From: Steroidobacter agaridevorans
GTDB taxonomy: Bacteria; Pseudomonadota; Gammaproteobacteria; Steroidobacterales; Steroidobacteraceae
NCBI RefSeq assembly: GCF_009932555.1
Contig: NZ_BLJO01000005.1
Span: 339,556 to 403,555, forward strand
DNA: 64,000 nucleotides
Reading direction: 5' to 3'
Shown: in pieces, positions 8,826 through 16,834 of the stretch
Numbering within the stretch: the first letter of the stretch is position 1
How the letters are laid out: each line of letters opens with the position of its first letter
The notes under the pieces: model-generated
What the model saw: the letters and a program-made list of their open reading frames with translations, nothing else
The model's database searches: none
What the model was told of the DNA's origin: nothing
Program-made: the position numbers and the translations under genes

Positions 8826-10394
8826 ATGCCGATTCTTCAGGGGGCTCTCCGCCTGACCGCCGCGCTCGGTCTGGCGACGCTCAGTTTCGTTCCTTTGGCC
8901 GCCGGCGCCGCCGAATCGGCCGCCGTCTCGGTGACCATTCAGGCCGACAAGCCGGGCGCCAAGATCGATCGCAATCTCTACGGCCAGTTCGCCGAGCACC
9001 TGGGTCATGGCATTTACGAAGGCATCTGGGTCGGCGAGGACTCGTCGATTCCGAACACGCGCGGCTATCGCAATGACGTCGTCGCTGCGTTGAAGAAGTT
9101 GAAAGTGCCGGTCGTGCGTTGGCCCGGCGGCTGCTTCGCCGACGAATATCACTGGCGCGAAGGCATCGGCCCGCGCGACAAGCGGCCGGTGAAAGTGAAC
9201 ACGCACTGGGGCGCGGTCGAAGAGCCGAATACTTTCGGCACGCACGAGTTTCTGGATTTCGCCGAACTGATCGGCGCCGACGCTTATGTGTCCGGCAACG
9301 TCGGCTCCGGCAGCCCGCAGGAAATGGCGGAGTGGGTCGAGTACATCACCTCCGATACGAAGTCGACGCTCGCCGAGCTGCGTCGTAGGAACGGCCGTGA
9401 GAAGCCCTGGAAGCTGCCGTACTTCGGTGTCGGCAACGAAACCTGGGGCTGCGGCGGCAACATGCGGCCGGAATATTTCGCGGATCTCTACAAGCAGTTC
9501 GCGACCTTCATCAAAGCCCCGCGGGACAACACTCCGTTGAAGATCGCCAGCGGCGCGAATGTCGCCGACTATCACTGGACCGAAGTGATGTTGTCGCAGG
9601 CGGCCAAGCACATGGATGCCTACTCGCTGCACTACTACACGTTCCCCGGCCGTTGGGAGAACAAGGGTGCGTCGACCGGCTTCACCGAAGATGCGTGGGC
9701 GTCGACGCTCAATCACGCGGTGCGCATGGAAGAATTGGTGACCAAGCACTCGGCCATCATGGACAAGTACGACCCGGACAAGAAGGTCGCGCTGTATGTC
9801 GACGAGTGGGGCACCTGGTACGACCCGGAACCGGGCCGCAACCCGGGCTTCCTGTATCAGCAGAACACGCTGCGCGACGCGCTGGTCGCTTCGCTGACGC
9901 TCGATATTTTCCATCGCCACGCCGACCGCGTGAAGATGTCGAACATCGCGCAGATGGTGAACGTGCTGCAGGCGATGATCCTCACCGACAAGGAGAAGAT
10001 GACGCTCACGCCGACGTATCACGTGTTCGAGATGTACATCCCGTTCCAGGGCGCGACTTCCCTACCCGCCGAAGTTCAGTCGCCGACGTACTCGCGTGGC
10101 GAGTGGTCGCTGCCGCAGGTGTCGGTGTCCGCTGCGCGTGATGTGAATGGCAAGTTGCAGATTGCGTTTACGAACGTCGATCCGAACAAGGGCGCTTCCG
10201 TGTCCGCGAAGATCAATGGCGCGAATGTGAAGTCGGCTTCTGGTCGCATCCTCACTGCATCTGCGCTCGATGCACGCAATACGTTCGATAAGCCTGAGGC
10301 TGTGAAGCCGGCGCCGTTCAAGGCGTCGAAGAAGGGAAATGAGCTCCGCGTTGAACTGCCGCCGAAGTCGGTGGTGGTTGTCGCTGTAGAGTAA
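8826..10394 (+). CDS. GH51 alpha-L-arabinofuranosidase, exported
   Basis: A 522-residue glycosidase with a Sec signal peptide ending near AAGAAESA, so it acts in the periplasm or outside. The GH51 core shows [23 protein letters not shown], the acid/base Glu205 in [11 protein letters not shown] and the nucleophile Glu327 in YVDEWGTW, followed by a beta-sandwich tail. It would release arabinofuranosyl units from oligosaccharides made by the GH43 enzyme. The ATG at 8826 has an AGAGGAC Shine-Dalgarno; the gene lies 11 bases after the dehydrogenase and ends the operon before a strong hairpin. Confidence 0.93.
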   Translation: MPILQGALRLTAALGLATLSFVPLAAGAAESAAVSVTIQADKPGAKIDRNLYGQFAEHLGHGIYEGIWVGEDSSIPNTRGYRNDVVAALKKLKVPVVRWPGGCFADEYHWREGIGPRDKRPVKVNTHWGAVEEPNTFGTHEFLDFAELIGADAYVSGNVGSGSPQEMAEWVEYITSDTKSTLAELRRRNGREKPWKLPYFGVGNETWGCGGNMRPEYFADLYKQFATFIKAPRDNTPLKIASGANVADYHWTEVMLSQAAKHMDAYSLHYYTFPGRWENKGASTGFTEDAWASTLNHAVRMEELVTKHSAIMDKYDPDKKVALYVDEWGTWYDPEPGRNPGFLYQQNTLRDALVASLTLDIFHRHADRVKMSNIAQMVNVLQAMILTDKEKMTLTPTYHVFEMYIPFQGATSLPAEVQSPTYSRGEWSLPQVSVSAARDVNGKLQIAFTNVDPNKGASVSAKINGANVKSASGRILTASALDARNTFDKPEAVKPAPFKASKKGNELRVELPPKSVVVVAVE

Positions 10395-10419
10395 AGGTTC
10401 TCTCAGAGGCTCAGTGGTT

Positions 10420-10453
10420 CGCGGTGCCGGGGTGGGTCCTCCCCGGCACCGCG
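10420..10453. terminator. Strong hairpin after the GH51 operon
   Basis: A perfect 13-bp inverted repeat (CGCGGTGCCGGGG paired with CCCCGGCACCGCG) around an 8-base loop, 26 bases after the GH51 stop. It lacks a T-tract on either strand, so it may be a Rho-assisted terminator or an mRNA-stabilising 3' structure. The rest of 10395-10596 shows no gene. Confidence 0.55.
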
Positions 10454-10596
10454 CCCTCTCGGTCGCTCATCAAAACCCTGAATCCGCGCCGTCGTGCCGG
10501 ATGTTCTGTTGACAGGCTCACGCGAGCGCTGAGATCGTATGGGCCAGGAATAATCCGGCACAGGATTGATCGTCGGCCTTTCAAGGAGGGATCCCC

Positions 10597-10941
10597 ATGA
10601 ACGTTTTGCTTCGATCCGCGGTCCTCGCAGTCGCATTCTGGTTTTCCGGAAACGCGATGGCTACGTGCACATCGATTTCTTGTGAGGATGAATCGATTCT
10701 CGCGATGATGACTACGTCCACCGGCGACGTCTACGTGAAAACGAGCGGCGACATGAGCAGCCTCAGCTGTACGCGATCACAGGGAGTGTATGCAACGCTG
10801 ATTCATGGAACAGAAGGATTCAAGCAGATCTACGCCACGTTGCTCGCGCACTATATGGCGGGCATGCCGATCTCGATCAGAATCAACGAGAACTCGATCG
10901 GCTGCACCATCGGTTACGTTTATACCGAAGCCGGCTCCTGA
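10597..10941 (+). CDS. Small secreted protein of unknown function
   Basis: A 114-residue protein with a clear signal peptide (MNVLLRSAVLAVAFWFSGNAMA) and a mature part of about 90 residues. The mature part carries four cysteines (CTSISC near the new N-terminus, then SLSC and IGC), which could form two disulfides in the periplasm. A strong AAGGAGG precedes the ATG by eight bases, so translation is likely. I do not recognise a named domain. It sits alone between the GH51 operon and the convergent lactonase gene; no role in arabinose use can be argued beyond location. Confidence 0.72.
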   Translation: MNVLLRSAVLAVAFWFSGNAMATCTSISCEDESILAMMTTSTGDVYVKTSGDMSSLSCTRSQGVYATLIHGTEGFKQIYATLLAHYMAGMPISIRINENSIGCTIGYVYTEAGS

Positions 10942-10960
10942 GGCGGGGCATGCCTCCGTC

Positions 10961-11833
10961 TCAGCCGCCAAATAGTCCGGGCGGCAATCCACGCACCCCG
11001 CCGGCATCCACTTCGAACAGCGAACCGGCGAATGTTTCCTTACTCCGATCGAGTCCCTTCGCCGCCGAAGTAACAAACATCCGATCCAACTCCGGTCCCG
11101 CAAACGCGATGCTCGTAATCTGCGGCGCCGGCAATCGAATCTCCCGATCCAGCTTCGCGTCCGGCGACCAGCGGCTGATCCGCGAGCCGCCCCAGTGGGC
11201 GATCCAAAGGAACCCTTCGGCATCCGTCGTCATCCCATCGGGGAACCCGAGGTCGTCGGGGAACTTCAGCCACTCCTTCTTGTTGCTGAGCTCGCCCTCC
11301 GGCGACAGATCGAAGCGATAGATCGTCCGCGCCGGTGTATTGGTGTGATACATGAAGTCCTGCTTGGGACTGAACGTGGGTCCATTCGTCACCTTGTAGC
11401 CCTCGTCGACGCGCAGCACGCTCATGTCCGGCCGCAAGCAATACAGCGAGCCGGTGGTCTCGACGATGGCGGCATCCATCGTGCCCGCCCAGATCTGCCC
11501 GTGACGATCCACCTTCGCATCGTTCAAGCGATTGCCCGGAAGCTGCGGCTCGGGGTCGACGATCAGCCGCAAAGCCAGCGGCTCCAGGTCCAACTCGTAG
11601 AAGCCGCTTTGCAAGCCCGCGATGAAGCCGGGTTTACTGCTGCGCTCCACCACCCAACCGATGTTCTCGGGCATCGACCAACGGCGGATGCTGCCGTCGG
11701 CGAGCGAATAGCGATAGAGGAAGTGAGAAAGGATATCCACCCAGAAAAGGGCGTTGTGCTTTGCAGACCACAGCGGACCCTCGCCCAGCTCGTCCTTCTC
11801 CTCACGAGCAATGACTCGCCATGCTTCCGCCAT
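10961..11833 (-). CDS. SMP-30/gluconolactonase-family L-arabinonolactonase
   Basis: A 290-residue beta-propeller lactonase. The metal ligands typical of SMP-30 are visible: Glu in LGEGPLW, Asn in RLNDAKVDRHG, Asn in KVTNGPTFS and Asp in FPDGMTTDAEG. No signal peptide, so cytoplasmic, hydrolysing L-arabinono-lactone made by the dehydrogenase. The ATG at 11833 is preceded by GAGAGGG. It follows the dehydratase gene but is separated from it by an intrinsic terminator, so it may depend on read-through or its own promoter. Confidence 0.88.
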   Translation of the reverse strand: MAEAWRVIAREEKDELGEGPLWSAKHNALFWVDILSHFLYRYSLADGSIRRWSMPENIGWVVERSSKPGFIAGLQSGFYELDLEPLALRLIVDPEPQLPGNRLNDAKVDRHGQIWAGTMDAAIVETTGSLYCLRPDMSVLRVDEGYKVTNGPTFSPKQDFMYHTNTPARTIYRFDLSPEGELSNKKEWLKFPDDLGFPDGMTTDAEGFLWIAHWGGSRISRWSPDAKLDREIRLPAPQITSIAFAGPELDRMFVTSAAKGLDRSKETFAGSLFEVDAGGVRGLPPGLFGG

Positions 11834-11855
11834 GTTCTTACCCTCTCTACAAATG

Positions 11856-11891
11856 AAAAAGCTCCCGCGCAAGATGACCTCGCGCGGGAGC
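11856..11891 (-). terminator. Intrinsic terminator between dehydratase and lactonase genes
   Basis: On the minus strand a perfect 10-bp stem (GCTCCCGCGC with GCGCGGGAGC, 11-base loop) is followed directly by five T residues. It begins 14 bases after the dehydratase stop and lies 23 bases before the lactonase ATG. It should reduce transcription of the lactonase relative to the upstream genes. Confidence 0.78.
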
Positions 11892-11904
11892 CCGAGAGTT
11901 TAAA

Positions 11905-13716
11905 TCAGTGATTGTGTCGCGGCACGCCCTTGGTCTGGGCGAGGCGCTGATACTTCACTGCGGACTCGAGCACGGCGCCCGTCTCGGCCTGGCCGATGTC
12001 GGCGCGCTGCATTTCCTGCCATGGCGTCTGGCTCGGGGGATACGGGAAGCCGCCGGCGTCCTTCAACGCCTGACGGCGCTGATTCAGCTCTTCCTCGCTG
12101 ATGAGGATATTCGCCTCGCCCTTGCGCAAGTCGATGCGCACGCGGTCGCCCGTCTTGAGCAACGCCAGGCCACCGCCCACTGCTGCTTCCGGTGAAGCAT
12201 TGAGAATCGACGGCGAGCCCGACGTACCCGACTGCCGACCGTCACCGATGCACGGCAAGTTGTGAATGCCCGCTTTGATCAGGTTCACCGGCGGACGCAT
12301 GTTCACCACTTCCGCCGCGCCCGGATAGCCAACCGGGCCCGCGCCGCGCATGAACATCAGCGTGCTCTCGTCGATGCCCAACGACGGGTCGTCGATACGC
12401 GCGTGATAGTCCTCCGGACCATCGAACACGATGGCGCGCCCCTCGAACGCTTCCGGATCTTTCGGATTCGACAGATAGCGCGCGCGGAACTCGTCGGAGA
12501 TCACGCTCGTCTTCATGATCGCCGAATCGAACAGATTGCCGCGCAGGACAGTGAAGCCGGCGCGCTTCTTCATCGGCTCTTCAAACGGCTTGATCACCTT
12601 CGTATCGATGATGCTCGCACCGCGGCAGTTGTCGCCCAGCGAGCTGCCGTTCACCGTCAGCGCCTTCTCGTTGATCAGGCCCTGACGCATCAACTCGGCC
12701 ACAACGGCGGGCACGCCACCGGCGCGATAGTAGTCCTCGCCGAGATATTCGCCGGCCGGCTGCAGGTTCACGAGCAAAGGGATATCCAAGCCGTACTTCT
12801 GCCAATCGTCGATGGTCAGCTCGACACCGATGTGCCGGGCGAGCGCATTCAAATGAATCGGCGCGTTGGTGGAGCCGCCGATCGCGGAGTTCACGCGAAT
12901 CGCGTTGATGAAAGCTTCGCGAGTGAGGATGTCCGACGGCTTGCGATCGGCCCACACCATCTCGACGATCTGCTTGCCCGTGAGATACGCGCATTCCTGG
13001 CGATCGCGCAGCGGCGCGGGAATGGCCGCCGAGCCAGGCAGCGACATGCCGAGCGCCTCGGTCAGGCTGTTCATCGTCGTCGCCGTGCCCATGGTGTTGC
13101 AGTACCCGGTCGACGGCGCCGACGATGCGACCAACTTGATGAAGCCCTGATAATCGATCTCGCCCGCCGCCAGCAACTCACGAGCACGCCACACGATGGT
13201 GCCCGAACCCGTGCGCACGCCTTTGTACCAACCGTTGAGCATCGGGCCGACCGACAGCGCGATGGCCGGCATGTTCACCGTCGCCGCCGCCATCAAACAG
13301 GCGGGGGTGGTCTTGTCACAGCCGACCGTGAGCACGACACCGTCGAGCGGATAGCCGAACAACACCTCCACCAGACCGAGGTAGGCGAGGTTGCGATCCA
13401 AACCCGCAGTCGGACGCTTGCCGGTTTCCTGAATCGGATGCACCGGAAACTCCAGCACGACGCCGCCCGCCTCGCGAATGCCTTCACGCACGCGCTCCGC
13501 CAGCACCATGTGATGACGATTGCACGGCGACAGGTCGCTGCCGGTCTGCGCGATGCCGATGATGGGCTTGCCCGACTGCAGCTCTTGCAGCGACAAGCCG
13601 AAGTTCATGTACCGTTCCAGGTACAGCGCCGTCATGTCCGCATTGGCGGGATCGTCGAACCAGGCGCGCGAGCGCAGGCGACGCGTTGCGGACGGATTGG
13701 AATTGGATGGGCTCAT
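11905..13716 (-). CDS. IlvD/Edd-family L-arabinonate dehydratase
   Basis: A 603-residue cytoplasmic iron-sulfur dehydratase. Cluster cysteines are Cys65 (LSPCNRHH), Cys133 (TVGCDKTTP) and Cys206 (TGYCNTMG). Their spacing of 68 and 73 residues matches what I recall for characterised rhizobial sugar-acid dehydratases with a [2Fe-2S] cluster. The Ser-rich [10 protein letters not shown] loop near residues 494-502 carries the catalytic serine of the family. It converts L-arabinonate to L-2-keto-3-deoxyarabinonate. It lies 24 bases after the epimerase gene in the same operon. Confidence 0.9.
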   Translation of the reverse strand: MSPSNSNPSATRRLRSRAWFDDPANADMTALYLERYMNFGLSLQELQSGKPIIGIAQTGSDLSPCNRHHMVLAERVREGIREAGGVVLEFPVHPIQETGKRPTAGLDRNLAYLGLVEVLFGYPLDGVVLTVGCDKTTPACLMAAATVNMPAIALSVGPMLNGWYKGVRTGSGTIVWRARELLAAGEIDYQGFIKLVASSAPSTGYCNTMGTATTMNSLTEALGMSLPGSAAIPAPLRDRQECAYLTGKQIVEMVWADRKPSDILTREAFINAIRVNSAIGGSTNAPIHLNALARHIGVELTIDDWQKYGLDIPLLVNLQPAGEYLGEDYYRAGGVPAVVAELMRQGLINEKALTVNGSSLGDNCRGASIIDTKVIKPFEEPMKKRAGFTVLRGNLFDSAIMKTSVISDEFRARYLSNPKDPEAFEGRAIVFDGPEDYHARIDDPSLGIDESTLMFMRGAGPVGYPGAAEVVNMRPPVNLIKAGIHNLPCIGDGRQSGTSGSPSILNASPEAAVGGGLALLKTGDRVRIDLRKGEANILISEEELNQRRQALKDAGGFPYPPSQTPWQEMQRADIGQAETGAVLESAVKYQRLAQTKGVPRHNH

Positions 13717-13740
13717 GGGGTTCGCGTCAGGTTCGAAAGC

Positions 13741-14910
13741 TTAGGGAGCGGCGGAGAAACGCAGCACCATGGTGTTCACGTACGTCTGGCCGGGATTCAG
13801 GCGCGCGTTGGGGAAGTCGCTGCGATTCGGCGAGTCCGGAAACACTTGCGGCTCCAGACAGAAGCCATCGCCCTGCCGGTACACACGCTGGCTCTTGCCG
13901 GTGCTGGTGGCGTCCAGGAAGTTGCCTGAATAGAACTGCACGCCCGGCGCGTCCTGAAGCAACTCCAGTACGCGACCGGAGGTCGGCTCCTCGACGCGAG
14001 CTGCCGGCCGCAACTTCCCGGCCTCGCCGTCGACGATGTAGTTGTGATCGTAGCCACGACCGATGCGCAGCTGCTCGTCGCGGCCGTCACGAACGCGCTC
14101 GCCGATGGTATGAGGTTTGGTGAAATCGAACGCGGTGCCCGCGACAGCGCGGCGCTCACCCGTGGGAATCAGAGTTGCGTTGACTGGCGTGTACTTGCTC
14201 GCGAACAAGGTCAGGCGATGCCCGAACACGTCGGTGGGCGCCGCTTCACCCGCCAGGTTGAAATAGCTGTGGTTGGTGATGTTGACGATGGTCGGCTTGT
14301 CGGTCGTCGCGCGGTACTCGATCGACAGCTCGTTCTTGTCGTTGAGCGTATAGGTCGCCGTCACCTGCAGCTTGCCCGGATAACCGCCTTCGCCATCGGC
14401 GCTGCTATAGGTAAGCACCGCTTTGGCCGGCGAGCCGGCGCTGATGGACTCGATCTTCCACAGCACTTTGTCGAATCCCTGCTTGCCACCGTGCAAGTGA
14501 TTCGGGCCGTCGTTGGTCTCGAGCTGATACTGCTTGCCGTCCAGCGAGAACTTGCCGGCAGCGATGCGATTGGCGTAGCGGCCGACCGTCGCGCCGAAGT
14601 ACTGCGGCTGGTCCACATATTGTTGAGCGGTGGCATAGCCGAGCACCACGTCGGCGGATTTGCCGTTGCGGTCTGGCGCCTTCAACTCCTGAATGACACC
14701 GCCGAGCGCGAGGATGCGCACCGACATGCCCTTGGCATTGGCCAGCTCGACCGACTCCACTTTGCGGCCATCGGCCAGCGTTCCGAACTCGCCGCGACGG
14801 GCTTCCACCGCCCCCGCGACCGATGCACCCAGACTATTGACCACGAGCACTCCCACCAGCCATCGACCTGCCCTCCTGACACCCTCGCGCCGGTACTGAC
14901 CGGACGCCAT
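13741..14910 (-). CDS. Exported aldose 1-epimerase (galactose mutarotase)
   Basis: A 389-residue GalM-type beta-sandwich enzyme with a signal peptide (hydrophobic run WLVGVLVVNSLGASVAGA), so probably periplasmic. Family residues include GRYANRIAAGKF, the catalytic His in NHLHGGKQGFDK, His in NITNHSYFNLAG and the Glu of FCLEPQVFPDSPN. It would interconvert arabinose anomers before import or oxidation. I chose the ATG at 14910 (AAGG upstream) because it leaves a conventional signal peptide; a GTG at 14967 with AGGG is the alternative. It heads the epimerase-dehydratase-lactonase cluster. Confidence 0.88.
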   Translation of the reverse strand: MASGQYRREGVRRAGRWLVGVLVVNSLGASVAGAVEARRGEFGTLADGRKVESVELANAKGMSVRILALGGVIQELKAPDRNGKSADVVLGYATAQQYVDQPQYFGATVGRYANRIAAGKFSLDGKQYQLETNDGPNHLHGGKQGFDKVLWKIESISAGSPAKAVLTYSSADGEGGYPGKLQVTATYTLNDKNELSIEYRATTDKPTIVNITNHSYFNLAGEAAPTDVFGHRLTLFASKYTPVNATLIPTGERRAVAGTAFDFTKPHTIGERVRDGRDEQLRIGRGYDHNYIVDGEAGKLRPAARVEEPTSGRVLELLQDAPGVQFYSGNFLDATSTGKSQRVYRQGDGFCLEPQVFPDSPNRSDFPNARLNPGQTYVNTMVLRFSAAP

Positions 14911-15005
14911 TGGGACCTTGCCAACCGCAGTGTTGCGGCCCGACGAAACTCGCTGTTCTTGTGTCACGAAAACCCTGGCCGGCGACTTGGATGGGACATT
15001 CTAAT

Positions 15006-15042
15006 ACTCAGACAAAATGTCATCAATTGTCTCGGCAGACAA
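15006..15042. promoter_or_regulatory. GntR operator cluster upstream of the epimerase operon
   Basis: The minus strand reads TTGTCTGAGT at 15015-15006, the same 10-mer as at the two other arabinose promoters. Twelve bases further out is a perfect palindrome TTGTCT-CGGC-AGACAA (15027-15042). Three half-sites of the TTGTCT/AGACAA type therefore lie within 37 bases of the region upstream of the epimerase operon and facing the amidohydrolase gene. Confidence 0.6.
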
Positions 15043-15182
15043 GCCGGATTTTCCCGCCAAAAAGCCCGATCCAATGCGCCCGGCTGGCCGTTTGACGCGC
15101 CGATCGAGCACAATCCGCGTGGCGCCCCACCGCGCCCCCCCTCATGGAGCTGGTAGTGAAAGGAAGTCAAAAGGTCGGCGCT

Positions 15183-16676
15183 ATGGCGCGCCTGGCAACC
15201 GGCGCCGCCGCCACTCTCGTCGGCCTGGCGCTGGCTCATCCGGCCGGGGCCGCGGAGCTCGTGATCGAGCAAGTGACGGTCGTGTCGCCCCAGCTGGCCG
15301 CGGCTCAACCCAAACAGAATGTGCTGGTTCGCGACGGCCGGATCGTGTCCGTCAGCTCGAAACCAGTCAGCGCGGCGGCGGGCGCAGTTCGCCTCGACGG
15401 TCGGGGCAAGTTTCTCACACCTGGACTCATGGACTCGCATGTCCATGTCGGCGACGTCCCCGGCTTCCCGGGCGGCGCCGACGCCGACCCGGCGATGGGC
15501 GCGATCCGCGATGCCTACGTGCGCCAGCAACCTCGCAGCTATCTCTATTACGGCGTCACGCAGGTCGTGAATCTGCTCAGCACACCCGATGCCGCCGCTG
15601 CGTTCGAAGCGCAGCCTCAGCATCCCGATTTTTATCGTTGTGCGGCGACGTTCGTGCTCGATGGCTATCCCTCGGTATTCATCGAAGACAAGGCCATTCG
15701 TTATCGCGCCATGCCGGACTTCATCTACGAGCCGGCCAACGCCGCGGAACATCCGCTACCCGCCGGCATGGACGCTGCTCAACACACGCCTGAAGCCGTC
15801 ATCGGCAAGCTCGCCGAGAGTGGTGTCCGTTGCATCAAGATCTTCATCGAGAACGGTTTCGGCCCCGCCTCCGACTGGCCGGTCATGAGCAAAGAAACAT
15901 TGCAGCGAGTGCGCGCCGAGACCCGGAAGCGCGGCTTGCTGCTGCTCGCGCATGCCAACGCCATCGACATGCAGCGCCTCGCCGTCGAGGCGCAGGTCGA
16001 CGTGATCGCGCACGGCTTATGGAACTGGAATGAATATTCAACCGATCAAGGCGTGCCGCCGGCCATCGCCACGCATCTGCGCGAGATCCACGCGAAGAAG
16101 ATCGGCTTTCAATCGACGCTACGAGTGATCGCAGGCCTGGCCGATTTGTTTCGTGAAGATACGTTGAAAGATCCGGCATACGCCAAGGTCGTGCCGCCCT
16201 CCTTGCTCGCGTGGTATGCGACACCCGCGGGGCAATGGTTCAAGGAAGAGGTGCGCAAGGGCATGGGCGGCGTACCGGACATGAAGGCCATGCACACCTA
16301 CATGGTCATCAGCTCGTACGGCATGCGTGCCACCAAATATCTGTCCGACCTCGGCCATCCGTTGCTGCTCGGTAGTGACACGCCGTCGGCGCCGACATTT
16401 GGCAACCAGCCCGGCTATGACACCTATCGCGAGATGCGCATGATGGCGCAGTCCGGCGTGCCGCTACCTGCGATCTTCCGCGCCGGCACCATCAACAACG
16501 CCCGTCAGTTCGGCCTGGACAAGGAATACGGCACCGTGGAAACCGGCAAAGTCGCGAACCTGCTGCTACTAACGGCAAACCCGCTGGAAACCATGCGCGC
16601 CTGGACCAGCATCGACCGCGTCATCCTGCGCGGCTCGGTCATTAAACGCGAATCGCTGGCAGCGCCACGCGAATAG
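15183..16676 (+). CDS. Exported amidohydrolase (imidazolonepropionase-like)
   Basis: A 497-residue metal-dependent hydrolase of the amidohydrolase superfamily with a signal peptide ending near HPAGAAEL. Metal motifs in order are the DSHVHVG pair, the Lys region CIKIFIENGFG, His in LLAHANAID, His in VIAHGLW and Asp in LLGSDTPSAP. Substrate cannot be predicted; related exported enzymes act on peptides or cyclic amides. The ATG at 15183 has AAGG eight bases upstream and leaves a standard signal peptide; an in-frame ATG at 15144 is possible. Its promoter region overlaps the arabinose operator cluster, so shared control is possible. Confidence 0.85.
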   Translation: MARLATGAAATLVGLALAHPAGAAELVIEQVTVVSPQLAAAQPKQNVLVRDGRIVSVSSKPVSAAAGAVRLDGRGKFLTPGLMDSHVHVGDVPGFPGGADADPAMGAIRDAYVRQQPRSYLYYGVTQVVNLLSTPDAAAAFEAQPQHPDFYRCAATFVLDGYPSVFIEDKAIRYRAMPDFIYEPANAAEHPLPAGMDAAQHTPEAVIGKLAESGVRCIKIFIENGFGPASDWPVMSKETLQRVRAETRKRGLLLLAHANAIDMQRLAVEAQVDVIAHGLWNWNEYSTDQGVPPAIATHLREIHAKKIGFQSTLRVIAGLADLFREDTLKDPAYAKVVPPSLLAWYATPAGQWFKEEVRKGMGGVPDMKAMHTYMVISSYGMRATKYLSDLGHPLLLGSDTPSAPTFGNQPGYDTYREMRMMAQSGVPLPAIFRAGTINNARQFGLDKEYGTVETGKVANLLLLTANPLETMRAWTSIDRVILRGSVIKRESLAAPRE

Positions 16677-16834
16677 TTCCGCCTGACGGCATGGAGCCGC
16701 GCCGTTACAGAAGTGCAAAGATTCTTAACATTCATTAGTGCCATTTGGGCCGGGCGCGGATAGACACCCGCGCGGCCGCGGACGAGACTGCCCGGATAGA
16801 AGAATTACTGGCTCTCTCACAGGGGTTCCCAGCA

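Noticed and set aside
12262-13929. A 555-codon open frame antisense to the arabinonate dehydratase
   Set aside because: Arg/His-rich low-complexity translation with no motif; the opposite strand has all IlvD/Edd cysteines and loops.
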